Below, piece by piece: positions 37,358 through 45,993 of a stretch of DNA of 64,000 nt; the first letter of the stretch is position 1; every line of letters starts with the position of its first letter. The position numbers and the translations under genes were made by a program. This DNA is from Gammaproteobacteria bacterium (lineage in GTDB: Bacteria; Pseudomonadota; Gammaproteobacteria; Ga0077536). The DNA is taken from assembly GCA_024234975.1 (NCBI GenBank), contig JACKNH010000023.1, forward strand, positions 1 through 64,000, written 5' to 3'. The notes under the pieces were generated by a model. The model had not been told where the DNA came from and did no database searches. It saw nothing but the letters and a program-made list of their open reading frames with translations.

Positions 37358-38251
37358 ATGAAAAGAACACTCGTTGCGCTGCTGCTGGTCAATTGCACAC
37401 TGGCTGCGAATGCCGCTGACTGCGGTAAACAATGCCTGGAAGACATCGGCGACCAATACCGGGCGGCCTATCTTGCACATGACGTCCGCATCGCGCCGTT
37501 CGCCGACCACGTTCGTTTCACGGAGAACAGCGTGGAGATGAACTTCCCCGATGCCAGCTGGGACACCGTCACCGCGGAAATCGGCCCGGCACTGACATTG
37601 TCGGATCCGTCCACCGGCAGCGTGGGCATTTATACCGCCATCATGCAGAACGACACCCCGGGATTCCTGGCCATCCGGTTGCGCATCGAGGACGGCCGCA
37701 TCACCGAGGCCGAACATATCGTTTCTACCAGGCGCAATCTCAGCAGCCCGCCAACGCCCATCGGTGACGTCAATGAATTCAAGCACGATCCCGACCTGAA
37801 TCGACCTGTGCCGGCCGGCGAGCGGGCAAACCGGCAGCGCCTGGTGGAACTGGCCAACGGCTATTTCGATACCTTGCAGCAGAACGACGGCCAGCTGCAT
37901 ACGAAGTTTTCCGACGATGCGACCCGCTTCGAGAACGGCATGAAATTCGCCGAAATCGCCAACGGCTTCCGCTCCGGTCGTTACCGCTTCAATGAGCGTG
38001 TGCGTGACCGCGACTACTTCCTGGTCGACGAGGAGCGCGGCATCGTGATGGCGCGCGGATTCATCGATCACAAGGGCGTATTGGACAAGTTCAAGCTCAC
38101 CGATGGCACCGAGGTCAGATCGATCTTCCGTGAGCCGCAGACCTGGCATTTCCTCGAGATGTTCAAGATCAAGAACGACATGATTACCGGCGTCGAGGCA
38201 ACATTCATCGCCGTTCCGTATTACATGCCCTCGCCGTGGACGCAAAAGTAG
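37358..38251 (+). CDS. Secreted SnoaL-like protein, paralogue B
   Basis: 297 residues. The signal peptide MKRTLVALLLVNCTLAANA is followed by ADCGKQCLEDIGDQYRAAYLAHDVRIAPFADHVRFTENS. The two-domain NTF2-like layout and shared motifs (NDTPGFLAIRL, ISTRRNLSSPPTPIGDV-like, RGFIDHKG, FKIKNDMI) make it a paralogue of 22614-23540. The mature N-terminal Cys pair (CGKQC) is kept in both (CDHRC). GGGAG precedes the ATG. It stands between the MarR and Lrp genes as its own unit. Possibly a secreted dehydratase or binding protein; function unknown. Confidence 0.8.
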   Translation: MKRTLVALLLVNCTLAANAADCGKQCLEDIGDQYRAAYLAHDVRIAPFADHVRFTENSVEMNFPDASWDTVTAEIGPALTLSDPSTGSVGIYTAIMQNDTPGFLAIRLRIEDGRITEAEHIVSTRRNLSSPPTPIGDVNEFKHDPDLNRPVPAGERANRQRLVELANGYFDTLQQNDGQLHTKFSDDATRFENGMKFAEIANGFRSGRYRFNERVRDRDYFLVDEERGIVMARGFIDHKGVLDKFKLTDGTEVRSIFREPQTWHFLEMFKIKNDMITGVEATFIAVPYYMPSPWTQK

Positions 38252-38312
38252 CGTAACCGCAGTGTTGCCCGCCGTGCCGCGCTACCGTGGCATGGCGGGA
38301 CAGCGGTGGTGC

Positions 38313-38765
38313 TCAATGTTCCTTGACGGTATCGAATACCAGTGACGAGCTCGCGTCGCGAACCCCGGGAAACGACAACACGGTCTCCAGCATGAATTTG
38401 CCCAGCGCGGCGACACTCTCGGCCATGACTTCCAGGCGGTAATCGTTATCACCGGAAATCATGTAGCAGGCGCGGACCTGCTCGCAGCCCTCGATCATGG
38501 CGCGGAAATCCCGCGTGGTCTTCAGGTTCTGCCGTTCCACTCGCACATCGACAAAAGCGAGCACATCGTAGCCCATGGCCTTAGGGTTCAAACGCGCCTT
38601 GAAGCCACTGATGACCTCCTGTTGCTGCAACTTCTCCACCCTGCGCTGCGTCGCGCTGACGGATAGATTCACCCGTTTCCCGAGTTCACTCCAGGAGAGC
38701 CGGCCGTCTTCCCCAAGGCAGCGCAATATCTCTTTATCCAGTCGATCAAGTGGATGTTTCTTCAT
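38313..38765 (-). CDS. Lrp/AsnC-family transcriptional regulator
   Basis: 150 residues. N-terminal HTH LDRLDKEILRCLGEDGRLSWSELGKRVNLSVSATQRRVEKLQQQEVISGFKARLNP, then the RAM ligand-binding domain with ACYMISGDNDYRLEVMAESVAALGKFM. ATG 38765 fits the family N-terminus; the frame is open further upstream across the divergent gene but that part is not protein-like. It faces the VOC/HPPD-like gene across a 144-bp AT-rich gap with palindromes, so it probably controls that gene in response to an amino or keto acid (inference). Confidence 0.92.
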   Translation of the reverse strand: MKKHPLDRLDKEILRCLGEDGRLSWSELGKRVNLSVSATQRRVEKLQQQEVISGFKARLNPKAMGYDVLAFVDVRVERQNLKTTRDFRAMIEGCEQVRACYMISGDNDYRLEVMAESVAALGKFMLETVLSFPGVRDASSSLVFDTVKEH

Positions 38766-38909
38766 GAGCGCAAATATTTTCTGAAAAATTGGCCATATTG
38801 TGCACGAATACAGCGCTGTTGGAATATTTACGTCAAAAATATCCAACATTTTCGGTGGTTTGCTGCGTATATTTTCTTCCAGAAAAATGAAATCCGGGAG
38901 TAAGAATAA
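38766..38909. promoter_or_regulatory. AT-rich divergent control region with Lrp-like palindromes
   Basis: Much more AT-rich than its surroundings. It holds GTTGGAATATTT...AAATATCCAAC (38819-38847, one-base bulge) and ATTTTCT-TCC-AGAAAAAT (38871-38888). Repeated AT-rich dyads suit an Lrp octamer. The GGGAG ribosome site of the VOC gene is at about 38895-38899. Confidence 0.5.
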
Positions 38910-39536
38910 ATGAGCTGGCTGCGCAAGGTCGACCACATCAGTTACGCCTGTGACAAAGGCAACATCGAGAAATGGGCGTGGTTCCACATTGAAGTAGAGG
39001 GTGGAACGTTGATTAAACGCATCGACGACGTGCGGCCGGACGATCCCCACAGCAGCATGAAAATCTGGTGCATCGATTACGGCGATTTTGGCGTTGCGCT
39101 GATCGAAGGCATCGACCGCGCCGGCAAGTCGCAGGTGACACGGTTTGTCGAGGTTCACGGCGACCATGCGTGCCAGCACGTCGCTTACGACTGCAATAAC
39201 CTTGACGACTTCCAGGCCCATTTCATGCGCATGGGCGGCGCCCCACGCGGCCGGCCGGTGATCCGCGACGACGGTTTCGGCATTCTGAAGCAGATTTTCG
39301 CCAAGGGTTACAGCGAGGGTGATCCGGCTGCGACCACTTTCCCTGAATATTGCCAGCGGCCACGCGGCGCCGACCTCGATAGCGACGTCAACATCACATT
39401 CTCCAACGAAGCAGGGAAAACCTTCTACGACCAGATCGAGCAGGCAAGGGATGAAGGCGACGAACGGCCGTTCTTCGATTTCTCTGCCATGCCCGCCGAC
39501 TGGAAGGTGCCACCGGAGCAGCAGAGGGGCCGCTGA
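38910..39536 (+). CDS. VOC-family protein resembling one half of 4-hydroxyphenylpyruvate dioxygenase
   Basis: 208 residues. WLRKVDHISYACDKGNIEKWAWFHIEVEGG and FVEVHGDHACQHVAYDCNNLDDFQAHF are typical VOC strands, with candidate metal ligands His9 (VDHIS) and His at QHVAYD. HPPD has two such domains (about 350 residues); this protein is shorter and lacks the full C-terminal half, though FPEYCQRP near 155-162 recalls the HPPD Fe-site region. The divergent Lrp regulator supports a link to aromatic amino acid or keto acid catabolism. Specific reaction unknown. Confidence 0.75.
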   Translation: MSWLRKVDHISYACDKGNIEKWAWFHIEVEGGTLIKRIDDVRPDDPHSSMKIWCIDYGDFGVALIEGIDRAGKSQVTRFVEVHGDHACQHVAYDCNNLDDFQAHFMRMGGAPRGRPVIRDDGFGILKQIFAKGYSEGDPAATTFPEYCQRPRGADLDSDVNITFSNEAGKTFYDQIEQARDEGDERPFFDFSAMPADWKVPPEQQRGR

Positions 39537-39678
39537 ACCGGGTTGGAAGTCCAGTGCCGGTCTTGGCGGAGACCGGCACTGGCAATTTATCGCCGGTGTT
39601 GTTTACGATGTCATGCCCGGGCATGGCCATCTGAGTTGTGCCCGATGTTCATCCATGTCGTCAGGGCACACTGCGCAG

Positions 39679-41046
39679 ATGTCGAGACCTGTTTTCCCGC
39701 AATCCTTGAGTTTCCAGATCGAGTGGCGCGCGATAAGCGCGTGCCTGCTGCTGATGTTCTGCATGCTGGCCGTTGCCCAGGAAACGGAACAACGCAGTCT
39801 GCAGTCATTGTTCGCCAGTGAAGGTTTTCGTTACGACAGCGAATACCCCGCACTGCAGTATGCCAGTGAAGCCACCGCCAATCCGGTGCATGCCTTACAG
39901 CAGCGGCTGAGTGCCGGTGACCTGACACTCGAGTTCAATCCCGTACGAGGCTACCTCGACGCCGTGCTGGCAGCGCTGGATATCTCGCCGGCGTCGCAGG
40001 TGCTGGTGTTCTCGCGTACCAGCCTGCAGAACGGCCGCATCCGTGCCTCTACACCGCGGGCCATCTATTTCAATGACGAAACCTATGTCGCCTGGGTGCA
40101 GGAGTCCGATCTGCTGGAGATCGCGACGATGGATGCCGAACTCGGGCCGGTGTTCTACACACTGCCGATGGCCGAAGGCAGCGTCGCGCCGTTCGAGAAA
40201 CACAACGAGCGTTGCCTGCGTTGCCACGATACTTATTCGCTATCCGGTGGCGGTGTACCCAGGTTCCTGATGGGCTCAGGTTACATCGATATGATGGGTA
40301 ACCAGATGACCCACGAGGGCTGGATACTGACTGATGATCGCACCAAGCTGCGTTACCGCTGGGGTGGTTGGTACGTCACGGGTCAGCACGGTGACCAGGT
40401 GCACCTGGGCAACCTGCGGCTGCGCGACGTTCAGCAGTTGTCCGATATGGACGCCATCCGCAATGGCAATCTCGATTCGCTGCAAGGTCTGTTCAACACC
40501 ACGCCATATCTCACCGACAAAAGCGACATCGTCGCGCTGATGGTGCTCGAGCATCAGACCCACGTGCAGAATGCGATCAGCCGCGCCAACTTCGATTCCA
40601 GGCAGGCGTTGGCCACCGATGCTGACCTTGATATCGGCGCGCTGTCGCCGGAGACCCTCGCGGTCATCGCTGCGGCCAGTGAACCTCTGGTGCAGGCCTT
40701 GCTCATGGTCGAGGAGGCCGAGTTGACAGCGCCTGTCAGCGGCAATTCCGGTTTTCGCGAAGCGTTCGAGGCCCGCGGCCCACGCGATTCCGCCGGCCGT
40801 TCACTACGCGAAATGGATCTGACGACGCGGATGTTCAAGTATCCGTTGAGCTACCAGATCTATTCAGACGCCTTCAACCAGTTGCCGCCGGCAACGCGCA
40901 CTTATGTGTATCGGCGCCTGGGAGAAGTATTGCGGGGCGAAGATATCAGCGAGCCGTTCGCGCGGCTGACCGCTGTTGACCGCGAGACGCTGGATGAAAT
41001 ATTGCGGGCGACCAAACCGGCTTATGCCGCGGCGCTGGCGGACTGA
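39679..41046 (+). CDS. Exported c-type cytochrome-domain protein
   Basis: 455 residues from ATG 39679; ATG 39655 is an alternative, and neither has a strong ribosome site. A signal helix lies at about 17-33 (AISACLLLMFCMLAVAQ). A single haem c site CLRCH is at 179-183, followed by a Gly-rich SGGGVPRFLMGSGYIDMMGNQMTHEGW. The rest is largely helical with no domain I can name. The haem sits mid-protein rather than at an end, unlike standard cytochrome c domains. It could be a periplasmic electron carrier for a dehydrogenase, such as the quinohaemoprotein at 31371, but that link is a guess. Confidence 0.72.
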   Translation: MSRPVFPQSLSFQIEWRAISACLLLMFCMLAVAQETEQRSLQSLFASEGFRYDSEYPALQYASEATANPVHALQQRLSAGDLTLEFNPVRGYLDAVLAALDISPASQVLVFSRTSLQNGRIRASTPRAIYFNDETYVAWVQESDLLEIATMDAELGPVFYTLPMAEGSVAPFEKHNERCLRCHDTYSLSGGGVPRFLMGSGYIDMMGNQMTHEGWILTDDRTKLRYRWGGWYVTGQHGDQVHLGNLRLRDVQQLSDMDAIRNGNLDSLQGLFNTTPYLTDKSDIVALMVLEHQTHVQNAISRANFDSRQALATDADLDIGALSPETLAVIAAASEPLVQALLMVEEAELTAPVSGNSGFREAFEARGPRDSAGRSLREMDLTTRMFKYPLSYQIYSDAFNQLPPATRTYVYRRLGEVLRGEDISEPFARLTAVDRETLDEILRATKPAYAAALAD

Positions 41047-41110
41047 CAGAGTTTGTTATGCCGGCCGCCTGAGGGCACCGGTCCAATTGACAGTGAAGGG
41101 GGGAGACAAC

Positions 41111-41869
41111 GTGGTCCATCAATTCTGCCGTACGCTTCTGGCGACGGCGCTCATCGGCGGGCTGTCCGCCTGTGGCGAATCCGGCGGGGATAACGCCGCT
41201 CCATCGACGAGTTCCGCATCAGCTGCGGCAGGTAGTGTCAGCGCCGCCGAGCTGGCTGCACTCAGGGATCGCGTCGCGCGGTTGCGCACCGAGGTTGAGC
41301 GTTTGCAGGATTTCAATGACATCAAGCGCCTGCAGCGGACCTACGGCTTCTATCTCGACGAAGCCATGTGGGACGACCTCGCAGATTTGTTTGCCGACGA
41401 CGGCTCCATCGAAATCGCACTCGACGGCGTCTATTCGGGCAAGTCCCGCGTGCGCGACTATCTGTATGCTCTCGGCGGTGGTCACAGCGGCAATGCTGAA
41501 GGTTCGTTGAACGAACATTTCCAGCTGATGCCGGTGGTCAACGTGAGCGAGGATGGAACGACAGCCAAGGGCCGCTGGCGCGCCATCATCATGGGCGGCG
41601 ATTACGGTGGCACCGCGATCTGGGGTGAAGGCCCGTACGAAAACGAATACGTCAAGGAAGACGGTGTCTGGAAGCTCAAGACCGTCCACTGGTACGACAG
41701 CATGATGGTGCCCTACGAAGGTGGTTGGGCGAAGAACAAGGATGTCACCGGCGGCAAGTTTGTTTCCGGCGTGCTACCGCCGGATGCGCCGTCCACCGTG
41801 CAATACGACACCTGGCCAGGCGTCTACCTGCCGCCATTCCATTTCAAGAATCCGGTGACGGGGGAGTAG
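41111..41869 (+). CDS. SnoaL-like lipoprotein
   Basis: 252 residues. GTG 41111, five bases after AAGGGGGGAG, gives the lipoprotein signal VHQFCRTLLATALIGGLSAC with lipobox Cys. A short coiled-coil (about 45-70, ELAALRDRVARLRTEVERLQDF) precedes one NTF2/SnoaL domain (KRLQRTYGFYLDEAMWDDLADLFADDGSIEIALDGVYSGKSRVRDYL ... VKEDGVWKLKTVHWYDSMMVPYEGGW), then a Pro-rich tail ending PFHFKNPVTGE. It is similar to the next gene, 3 bp downstream, so the two form a tandem pair. Probably a periplasmic enzyme or ligand binder. Confidence 0.82.
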   Translation: MVHQFCRTLLATALIGGLSACGESGGDNAAPSTSSASAAAGSVSAAELAALRDRVARLRTEVERLQDFNDIKRLQRTYGFYLDEAMWDDLADLFADDGSIEIALDGVYSGKSRVRDYLYALGGGHSGNAEGSLNEHFQLMPVVNVSEDGTTAKGRWRAIIMGGDYGGTAIWGEGPYENEYVKEDGVWKLKTVHWYDSMMVPYEGGWAKNKDVTGGKFVSGVLPPDAPSTVQYDTWPGVYLPPFHFKNPVTGE

Positions 41870-41872
41870 GCC

Positions 41873-43238
41873 ATGCGTATTCAAAATCTGTTCAGGAAGC
41901 CGGCTGCACTGCTCGCGTTGTCCGCGCCGTTGTTGATGACCGTCACACCTGCCGCTGCCCAGCAGGATGAATTCGCCGCGTTGGCCAATGAAGCTGCCGC
42001 GCTGATGCATGAAATCGCGTTGCTCGAGGATCATCACCAGGTTGAACGTCTGCAGCGTGCCTTCGGCTACTACATCGATGAAGACATGTGGACTGCGGCC
42101 GCTGATTTGTTCACCGCCGATGGTACTTATGAAGAAGGCGGCTCGGGCGTTTATGTCGGCCGCGATCACATCCTCGCGTTCTTCCAGAGCAAGGATGCCG
42201 AAGGCCCACAATACGGTCGCTTGAACGACCAGATGCAGTTGCAGCCGGTGGTGCACGTCTCACCCGATGGTTTGCACGCGAAGGGGCGCTGGCATTCCTT
42301 CAGCCAGACCGCGCAATACCAGGAGTGGTCGCGCTGGGGCACCGGCGTGTATGAGACTTCATACGTCAAGCAGGATGGCGTCTGGAAAATCGAAGCCATG
42401 CATCTGTATACGACGGTATCCACGCCATACGAGGATGGCTGGGGCAAGACCGCACTGCCGATTTCCTCACCGTCCACGGATGTGCCGCCGGACCAGCCGC
42501 CGAGCGTGGTGTACGAAAACTATCCTGCGGTGTTCGTTGCGCCGTTCCATTATAAACCCGGTGACCGGCGCGCCGGTATTTCCAGCAACCCGGCCGACTA
42601 CGCCGCGTCCGCGCCAGCCGACGCCACAGCGCTGACGGCGTTGCTTGACGACGCTCAGCATCGCGCTGGCAAGCTGGCCGATGGTAATGAAATCGAAAAC
42701 CTGCATGCGGTTTTACGGCTACTACCTGGCGCGCAATCAATGGGACCATCTGGCTGGCATATTTGCCAGGAAGGCACAATCAAATTGCCATGCGCGGCAT
42801 CTACAAAGATATGCGAGCGTCCGTCGCAATCTGGTTATATGGTACGCCCGGCGAGCAGTTCCGGCCTGATGCATAACCACATGCTAGTACCAGCCGATCA
42901 TTGGCGTTGCCGATGATCGGCAGACCGCGCAGATGCGTTCACGCGCCTTCACAGCATCCATGGGCAATTACGAGGGCATCGGCATGTGGATGGGCAGCAT
43001 CTGCGAGAACGTCTTCGTCAGGAGGACGGCGTATGGAAGATGGGGCTCGACCGTGAGTCAGTACCCTGCACTTCACGCCATACGCCACCAGCTGGACACA
43101 CCAGCCCGAGCAAGAGACCCGCCGGGCATCACCGAAAGCAATCCGCCGGACCTGCCGCCCACCAGCGAATTCAAGATGTTCCCGAACCCGTTCCTTGTGC
43201 CATACCACTATCCGCACCGGTCACTGGGCAGATGGTGA
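41873..43238 (+). pseudogene. Secreted two-domain SnoaL protein with frameshifted second domain
   Basis: ATG 41873 starts a signal peptide (to AAAQQ) and an intact SnoaL domain like its upstream neighbour (VERLQRAFGYYIDEDMWTAAADLFTADGTYEEGGSGVY ... YPAVFVAPFHYKPGD). A second SnoaL domain begins NEIENLHA near 42690 but leaves frame at the T run around 42711-42715. The expected YGYYLARNQWDHLAGIFA continues one frame over. More shifts follow around 42770-42830, and VRRNL, MGNYEGIGMW, QEDGVWKMG and PFLVPYHYP appear in alternating frames up to about 43238. In the first frame translation would stop at 42916 with a nonsense tail. The first domain could still be made. Decay or sequencing indels. Confidence 0.75.
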
Positions 43239-43260
43239 GCGCCGCACCATGGTAATGCGG

Positions 43261-43438
43261 ATCAGGGTTCCGTTACATTTTGACTTCGATGAGGGTTGCG
43301 GCTGCAAGCAGATTAATCACGACTCGCTGTAAATACATCCCGTGTACGCTCGGGCTCGGCTTCCTGCCTTTCGCACGGTCATGATTAATCTGTTGCAGCT
43401 ACCAGCTCATTTCAAGCGATGTAACGGAATCCCGATCC
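43261..43438. repeat. Long imperfect palindrome (MITE-like hairpin)
   Basis: The left arm includes GGGTTCCGTTACAT (43265-43278) and GCTGCAAGCAGATTAATCACGAC (43301-43323). The right arm carries their reverse complements in mirrored order: GTCATGATTAATCTGTTGCAGC (43379-43400) and ATGTAACGGAATCCC (43419-43433). No coding sequence inside. It sits between two broken genes. Confidence 0.75.
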
Positions 43439-43443
43439 GGTGA

Positions 43444-44506
43444 TCAGCGCGTGACCTCGAGCACCATGTTCGTCGGTGTTTCGGCGCAGCAGCGGACATG
43501 CGCAAATCCAGCCTCATTCAGGACTTCGGTGAGGCGCTTCTGTATCCCGCCTGCGCTCCAAGTCCCAGACCTACATCCTGCGACAGCGACGCCGGCGTGC
43601 ATACCGTTGTCGATGCGGCGTAGAAGATCTGTCCGATGGGGTTCATGTTCTCAGCCCGTACTGTCACCTGCCATCGGTTCGACAAGCATGAAGGTCCCAT
43701 CATCTTTCAACGTGTCGCGGATGTGGCGGGCGGCGCCGACGGGATCGCCCATATCGTGCAAGGCATCGAAGATGCACGCAAAGTCGAATGCGTCGCCGGG
43801 AAAATTCTGCGCGGTGGCCACAGAAAGTGCGTTGCCTAACGCCTGCCGCTGACGCCTTGGCCCTGGCCTCCTCAATGGATGGTTCGTGAAAGTCGAAACC
43901 GTACACGGTGGATTTGGGATGAGCCTGAGCCATCAGAATGATAGATGACCGCATGGCCGCAGCCGATGTCGGCGATTTTCGCTCCCGCATGATTTCTCTT
44001 CCACACCGGCAAGTGAGCGGAATCAGTTGCTGACAGAGATTCGCGGCGTAGCCAGCCGGAAAAAGCGATCGGTTCCGCAGAAGCAGCAGGGAGATGGTCA
44101 CTCCACGGTCTGCCTTTGCCCGATTTGAAGGTCTCGACCGCCGCTTCTCTCGGCCGCGAACTGGGCGACCACGACCTGGAAAAACCCTGCATGCACGCGG
44201 GCTGACCTTCGCGCGCGAATACCAGCTTGTTCGGGCGTCAGCGAAAACGTCTTGTCCTCCGGATGCAGGTGACGCAGCCCGCGGCGGCACCGATCCCAGC
44301 CATTCGTGCAGGTATTTTTCGTTTGGAGCCCGGTTTTCGCGCCATCGAGTTCAGCTGACGGTCAGGCGTCCAGCGCCGTCGAGCGCATTGAAAATGCCGG
44401 CCTTATCGCCTTAGATAGGCCATGAAGACGCCCATGGCTCCGGCAACATCGCCGACAGCCTTGCCGGTAGTGCTTCTACCTTCGTGAAATCGATCTGCTC
44501 TGACAT
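43444..44506 (-). pseudogene. Frameshifted winged-helix plus SAM-methyltransferase gene
   Basis: ATG 44506 (GGGAG upstream) begins MSEQIDFTKVEAL, the usual start of about 350-residue proteins that join a dimerisation winged helix to a class I methyltransferase. The frame breaks within 30 codons. Later fragments appear in different frames: AVGDVAGAMGVFMAYLR (44455-44405), ADIGCGHAVI as SAM motif I (about 43980), VYGFDFHEPSIEEARAKA (about 43905), CIFDALHDMGDP (about 43770) and the end EVLNEAGFAHVRCCAETPTNMVLEVTR with stop at 43444. Many small indels are needed to restore it, so no full product is expected. Confidence 0.75.
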
Positions 44507-44599
44507 TTTGCTTTCTCCCTGCATCGGTTCAACGAACCATACATCAGAATTGATGAGTGGCCGAATGCAATCAGTAGCTTTGTTAATTCGAACAATGGA

Positions 44600-44700
44600 A
44601 AGGGGCGCGAGCCAGAATCCAGCGTGGCATGCGGCCCCGGAGGCAGGCCTATGGATCACTGGCTCACCGCTGCGCGCGTGTCGGGATGACGGAAAAAAAG
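44600..44700. repeat. Dispersed intergenic repeat, copy 3 (right half)
   Basis: GGGGCGCGAGCCAGAATCC through CTGGCTCACCGCTGCGCGCGTGTCGGGATGACGG. The left half with CGTCATTCC is missing. Confidence 0.75.
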
Positions 44701-44784
44701 ATGGGTCGTGCGGTGCGGGATGACGGAAGATAGGGGCAGCGTGGTGTCCGCATGCCAGGGGCGGGAGGCGCGGTGTTCACTCCC

Positions 44785-44905
44785 ATTCCGTCATTCCAGT
44801 TTGACGTGCCCGTGAAGGGCGCAATGCCGGAATATCCATGCGGCGGAGGTAGGCCTAGGGATCCGGCTCACCGCTGCGCGGTGTCCGGGATGACGGAAAA
44901 AGGGG
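44785..44905. repeat. Dispersed intergenic repeat, copy 4
   Basis: Starts TCCGTCATTCCAGTTTGACGTGCCCG and ends GGCTCACCGCTGCGCGGTGTCCGGGATGACGG. Confidence 0.8.
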
Positions 44906-44987
44906 CGTGCGGTGCGCGGGATGACCGGAAGATAGGGGCAGCGTGGTGTCCGCGTAGCAGGGGCGGGAGAAGGCGCGGTGTTCACTC

Positions 44988-45105
44988 CCATTCCGTCATT
45001 CCGGACGTGCCCGCGAAGAGGGCGCGAGCCGGAATCCATGCGGCTTGGAGACAGGCCCTATGGATCCCGGCTCACCGCTGCGCGGTGTCCGGGATGACGG
45101 AAAAA
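44988..45105. repeat. Dispersed intergenic repeat, copy 5 (best-preserved core)
   Basis: CATTCCGTCATTCCGGACGTGCCCGCGAAGAGG to GCGGTGTCCGGGATGACGG. It includes the uninterrupted ATTCCGGACG sequence used to place the ends of the IS at 8934-10316. Confidence 0.85.
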
Positions 45106-45168
45106 AGGGGGGCGTGCGGTGCGCGGGATGACGCGAGGAACCAGGCTGCGCGGTGTCCAATGACGACA

Positions 45169-45206
45169 TAAAAAAAGAGGCGGCAGCCGGTTATGGCCGC
45201 CGCCTC
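45169..45206 (-). terminator. Intrinsic terminator of the CBS-domain gene
   Basis: Arms GAGGCGGC (45177-45184) and GCCGCCTC (45199-45206); on the minus strand a run of T (45176-45169) follows, beginning 13 bp after the stop at 45220. Confidence 0.9.
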
Positions 45207-45219
45207 ATGCCGTGTCGAC

Positions 45220-45648
45220 TCAGCCCGTGATGTATTGCGCGAGCTGCGCAATTTCTTCCTGCTGGTCAGCGATGATGGCTTTGACCAGATCGCCGATGGA
45301 AATAATGCCGATGACCTTGCCCAGCTCAACGACTGGCAGGTGACGGATGCGATGCTCGGTCATCATGTGCATGCATTCGTTGACCGTGTTGCGGCGTGAG
45401 GCGCTGTATACCTTCGCAGTCATGATGTCGCGTACCGGCGTATCCGCCGATGACCTGCCCTTGAGTATGACTTTGCGCGCGTAATCACGCTCGGTGATGA
45501 TGCCGGCAAGCGATTCGCCGTCCATCACCAGCAGCGCGCCGATGGAACGTTCCGCCATCACCTTGATGGCGTCCCTGACCGAAGTGTTGGGTGTTGTGGT
45601 GACGACGTCCACACCTTTGTCGATGAGCAAATGCGATACCAGTCTCAT
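45220..45648 (-). CDS. Tandem CBS-domain protein
   Basis: 142 residues made of two CBS motifs: about 15-65 (VTTTPNTSVRDAIKVMAERSIGALLVMDGESLAGIITERDYARKV) and about 75-130 (IMTAKVYSASRRNTVNECMHMMTEHRIRHLPVVELGKVIGIISIGDLV). CBS pairs bind adenine nucleotides and usually regulate partner enzymes or transporters; this free-standing form is common in proteobacteria without a fixed partner. GGGAG precedes ATG 45648 and a terminator follows, so it is monocistronic. Confidence 0.93.
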   Translation of the reverse strand: MRLVSHLLIDKGVDVVTTTPNTSVRDAIKVMAERSIGALLVMDGESLAGIITERDYARKVILKGRSSADTPVRDIMTAKVYSASRRNTVNECMHMMTEHRIRHLPVVELGKVIGIISIGDLVKAIIADQQEEIAQLAQYITG

Positions 45649-45993
45649 GATGCTGTCTCCCGTATTACGTGAGTGAGCAGTTGATTCGAGGTGCTCGTTA
45701 GCATGGCCAGGGCGACCGACGGTGTTGCGGTTCCATCCGCATTGGCACCCCCCGGTGCCGCACGCCCAGGCCGTGGGGCGCTACCGGCGGTCGCACCGCC
45801 GGTGACCCGTTAAATAAAGCCCGTTTTGGCCGCATGTGCAAGGTGAATATCGCCCCGCTACTGAAGTCGCGATTGAAAATCCGCTAACCGATTGAAATTG
45901 CGGCGCGTGTCTGATGGCCGCAGATGCCTGCCGAACTTGCTGATAACGCCGGCTGGCGTATGCTGCCTGAAGAATTTGACTCCGGTGGGTGAC
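45649..45993. other. Divergent intergenic region between CBS and fumC
   Basis: 345 bp without a credible gene. It contains a perfect dyad ACCGGCGGT-CGC-ACCGCCGGT (45783-45803) with no T run, of unknown role, and must carry both promoters. Confidence 0.5.

Noticed and set aside
37328..38245. 305-codon minus-strand frame
   Set aside because: Antisense to the secreted SnoaL-like paralogue B with signal peptide and conserved motifs.
42933..43238. 101-codon plus-strand frame, and the overlapping 42986-43255 frame
   Set aside because: They are out-of-phase pieces of the broken second SnoaL domain, not separate genes.
43700..44290. 196-codon minus-strand frame with methyltransferase-like fragments
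   Set aside because: It spans frame switches of the degraded methyltransferase and does not represent one protein.
44600..45110. CRISPR-like array from three similar units in a row
   Set aside because: Units are about 110 bp, self-complementary, unequally spaced, and copies occur elsewhere; no short direct repeats with spacers and no cas genes.
44752..45171. 139-codon plus-strand frame across the repeats
   Set aside because: Its internal repetition simply follows the DNA repeats; no ribosome site and no family.
45783..45803. Terminator at the ACCGGCGGT/ACCGCCGGT dyad
   Set aside because: No T run on either strand and it lies between divergent genes, so it is noted only as a dyad.
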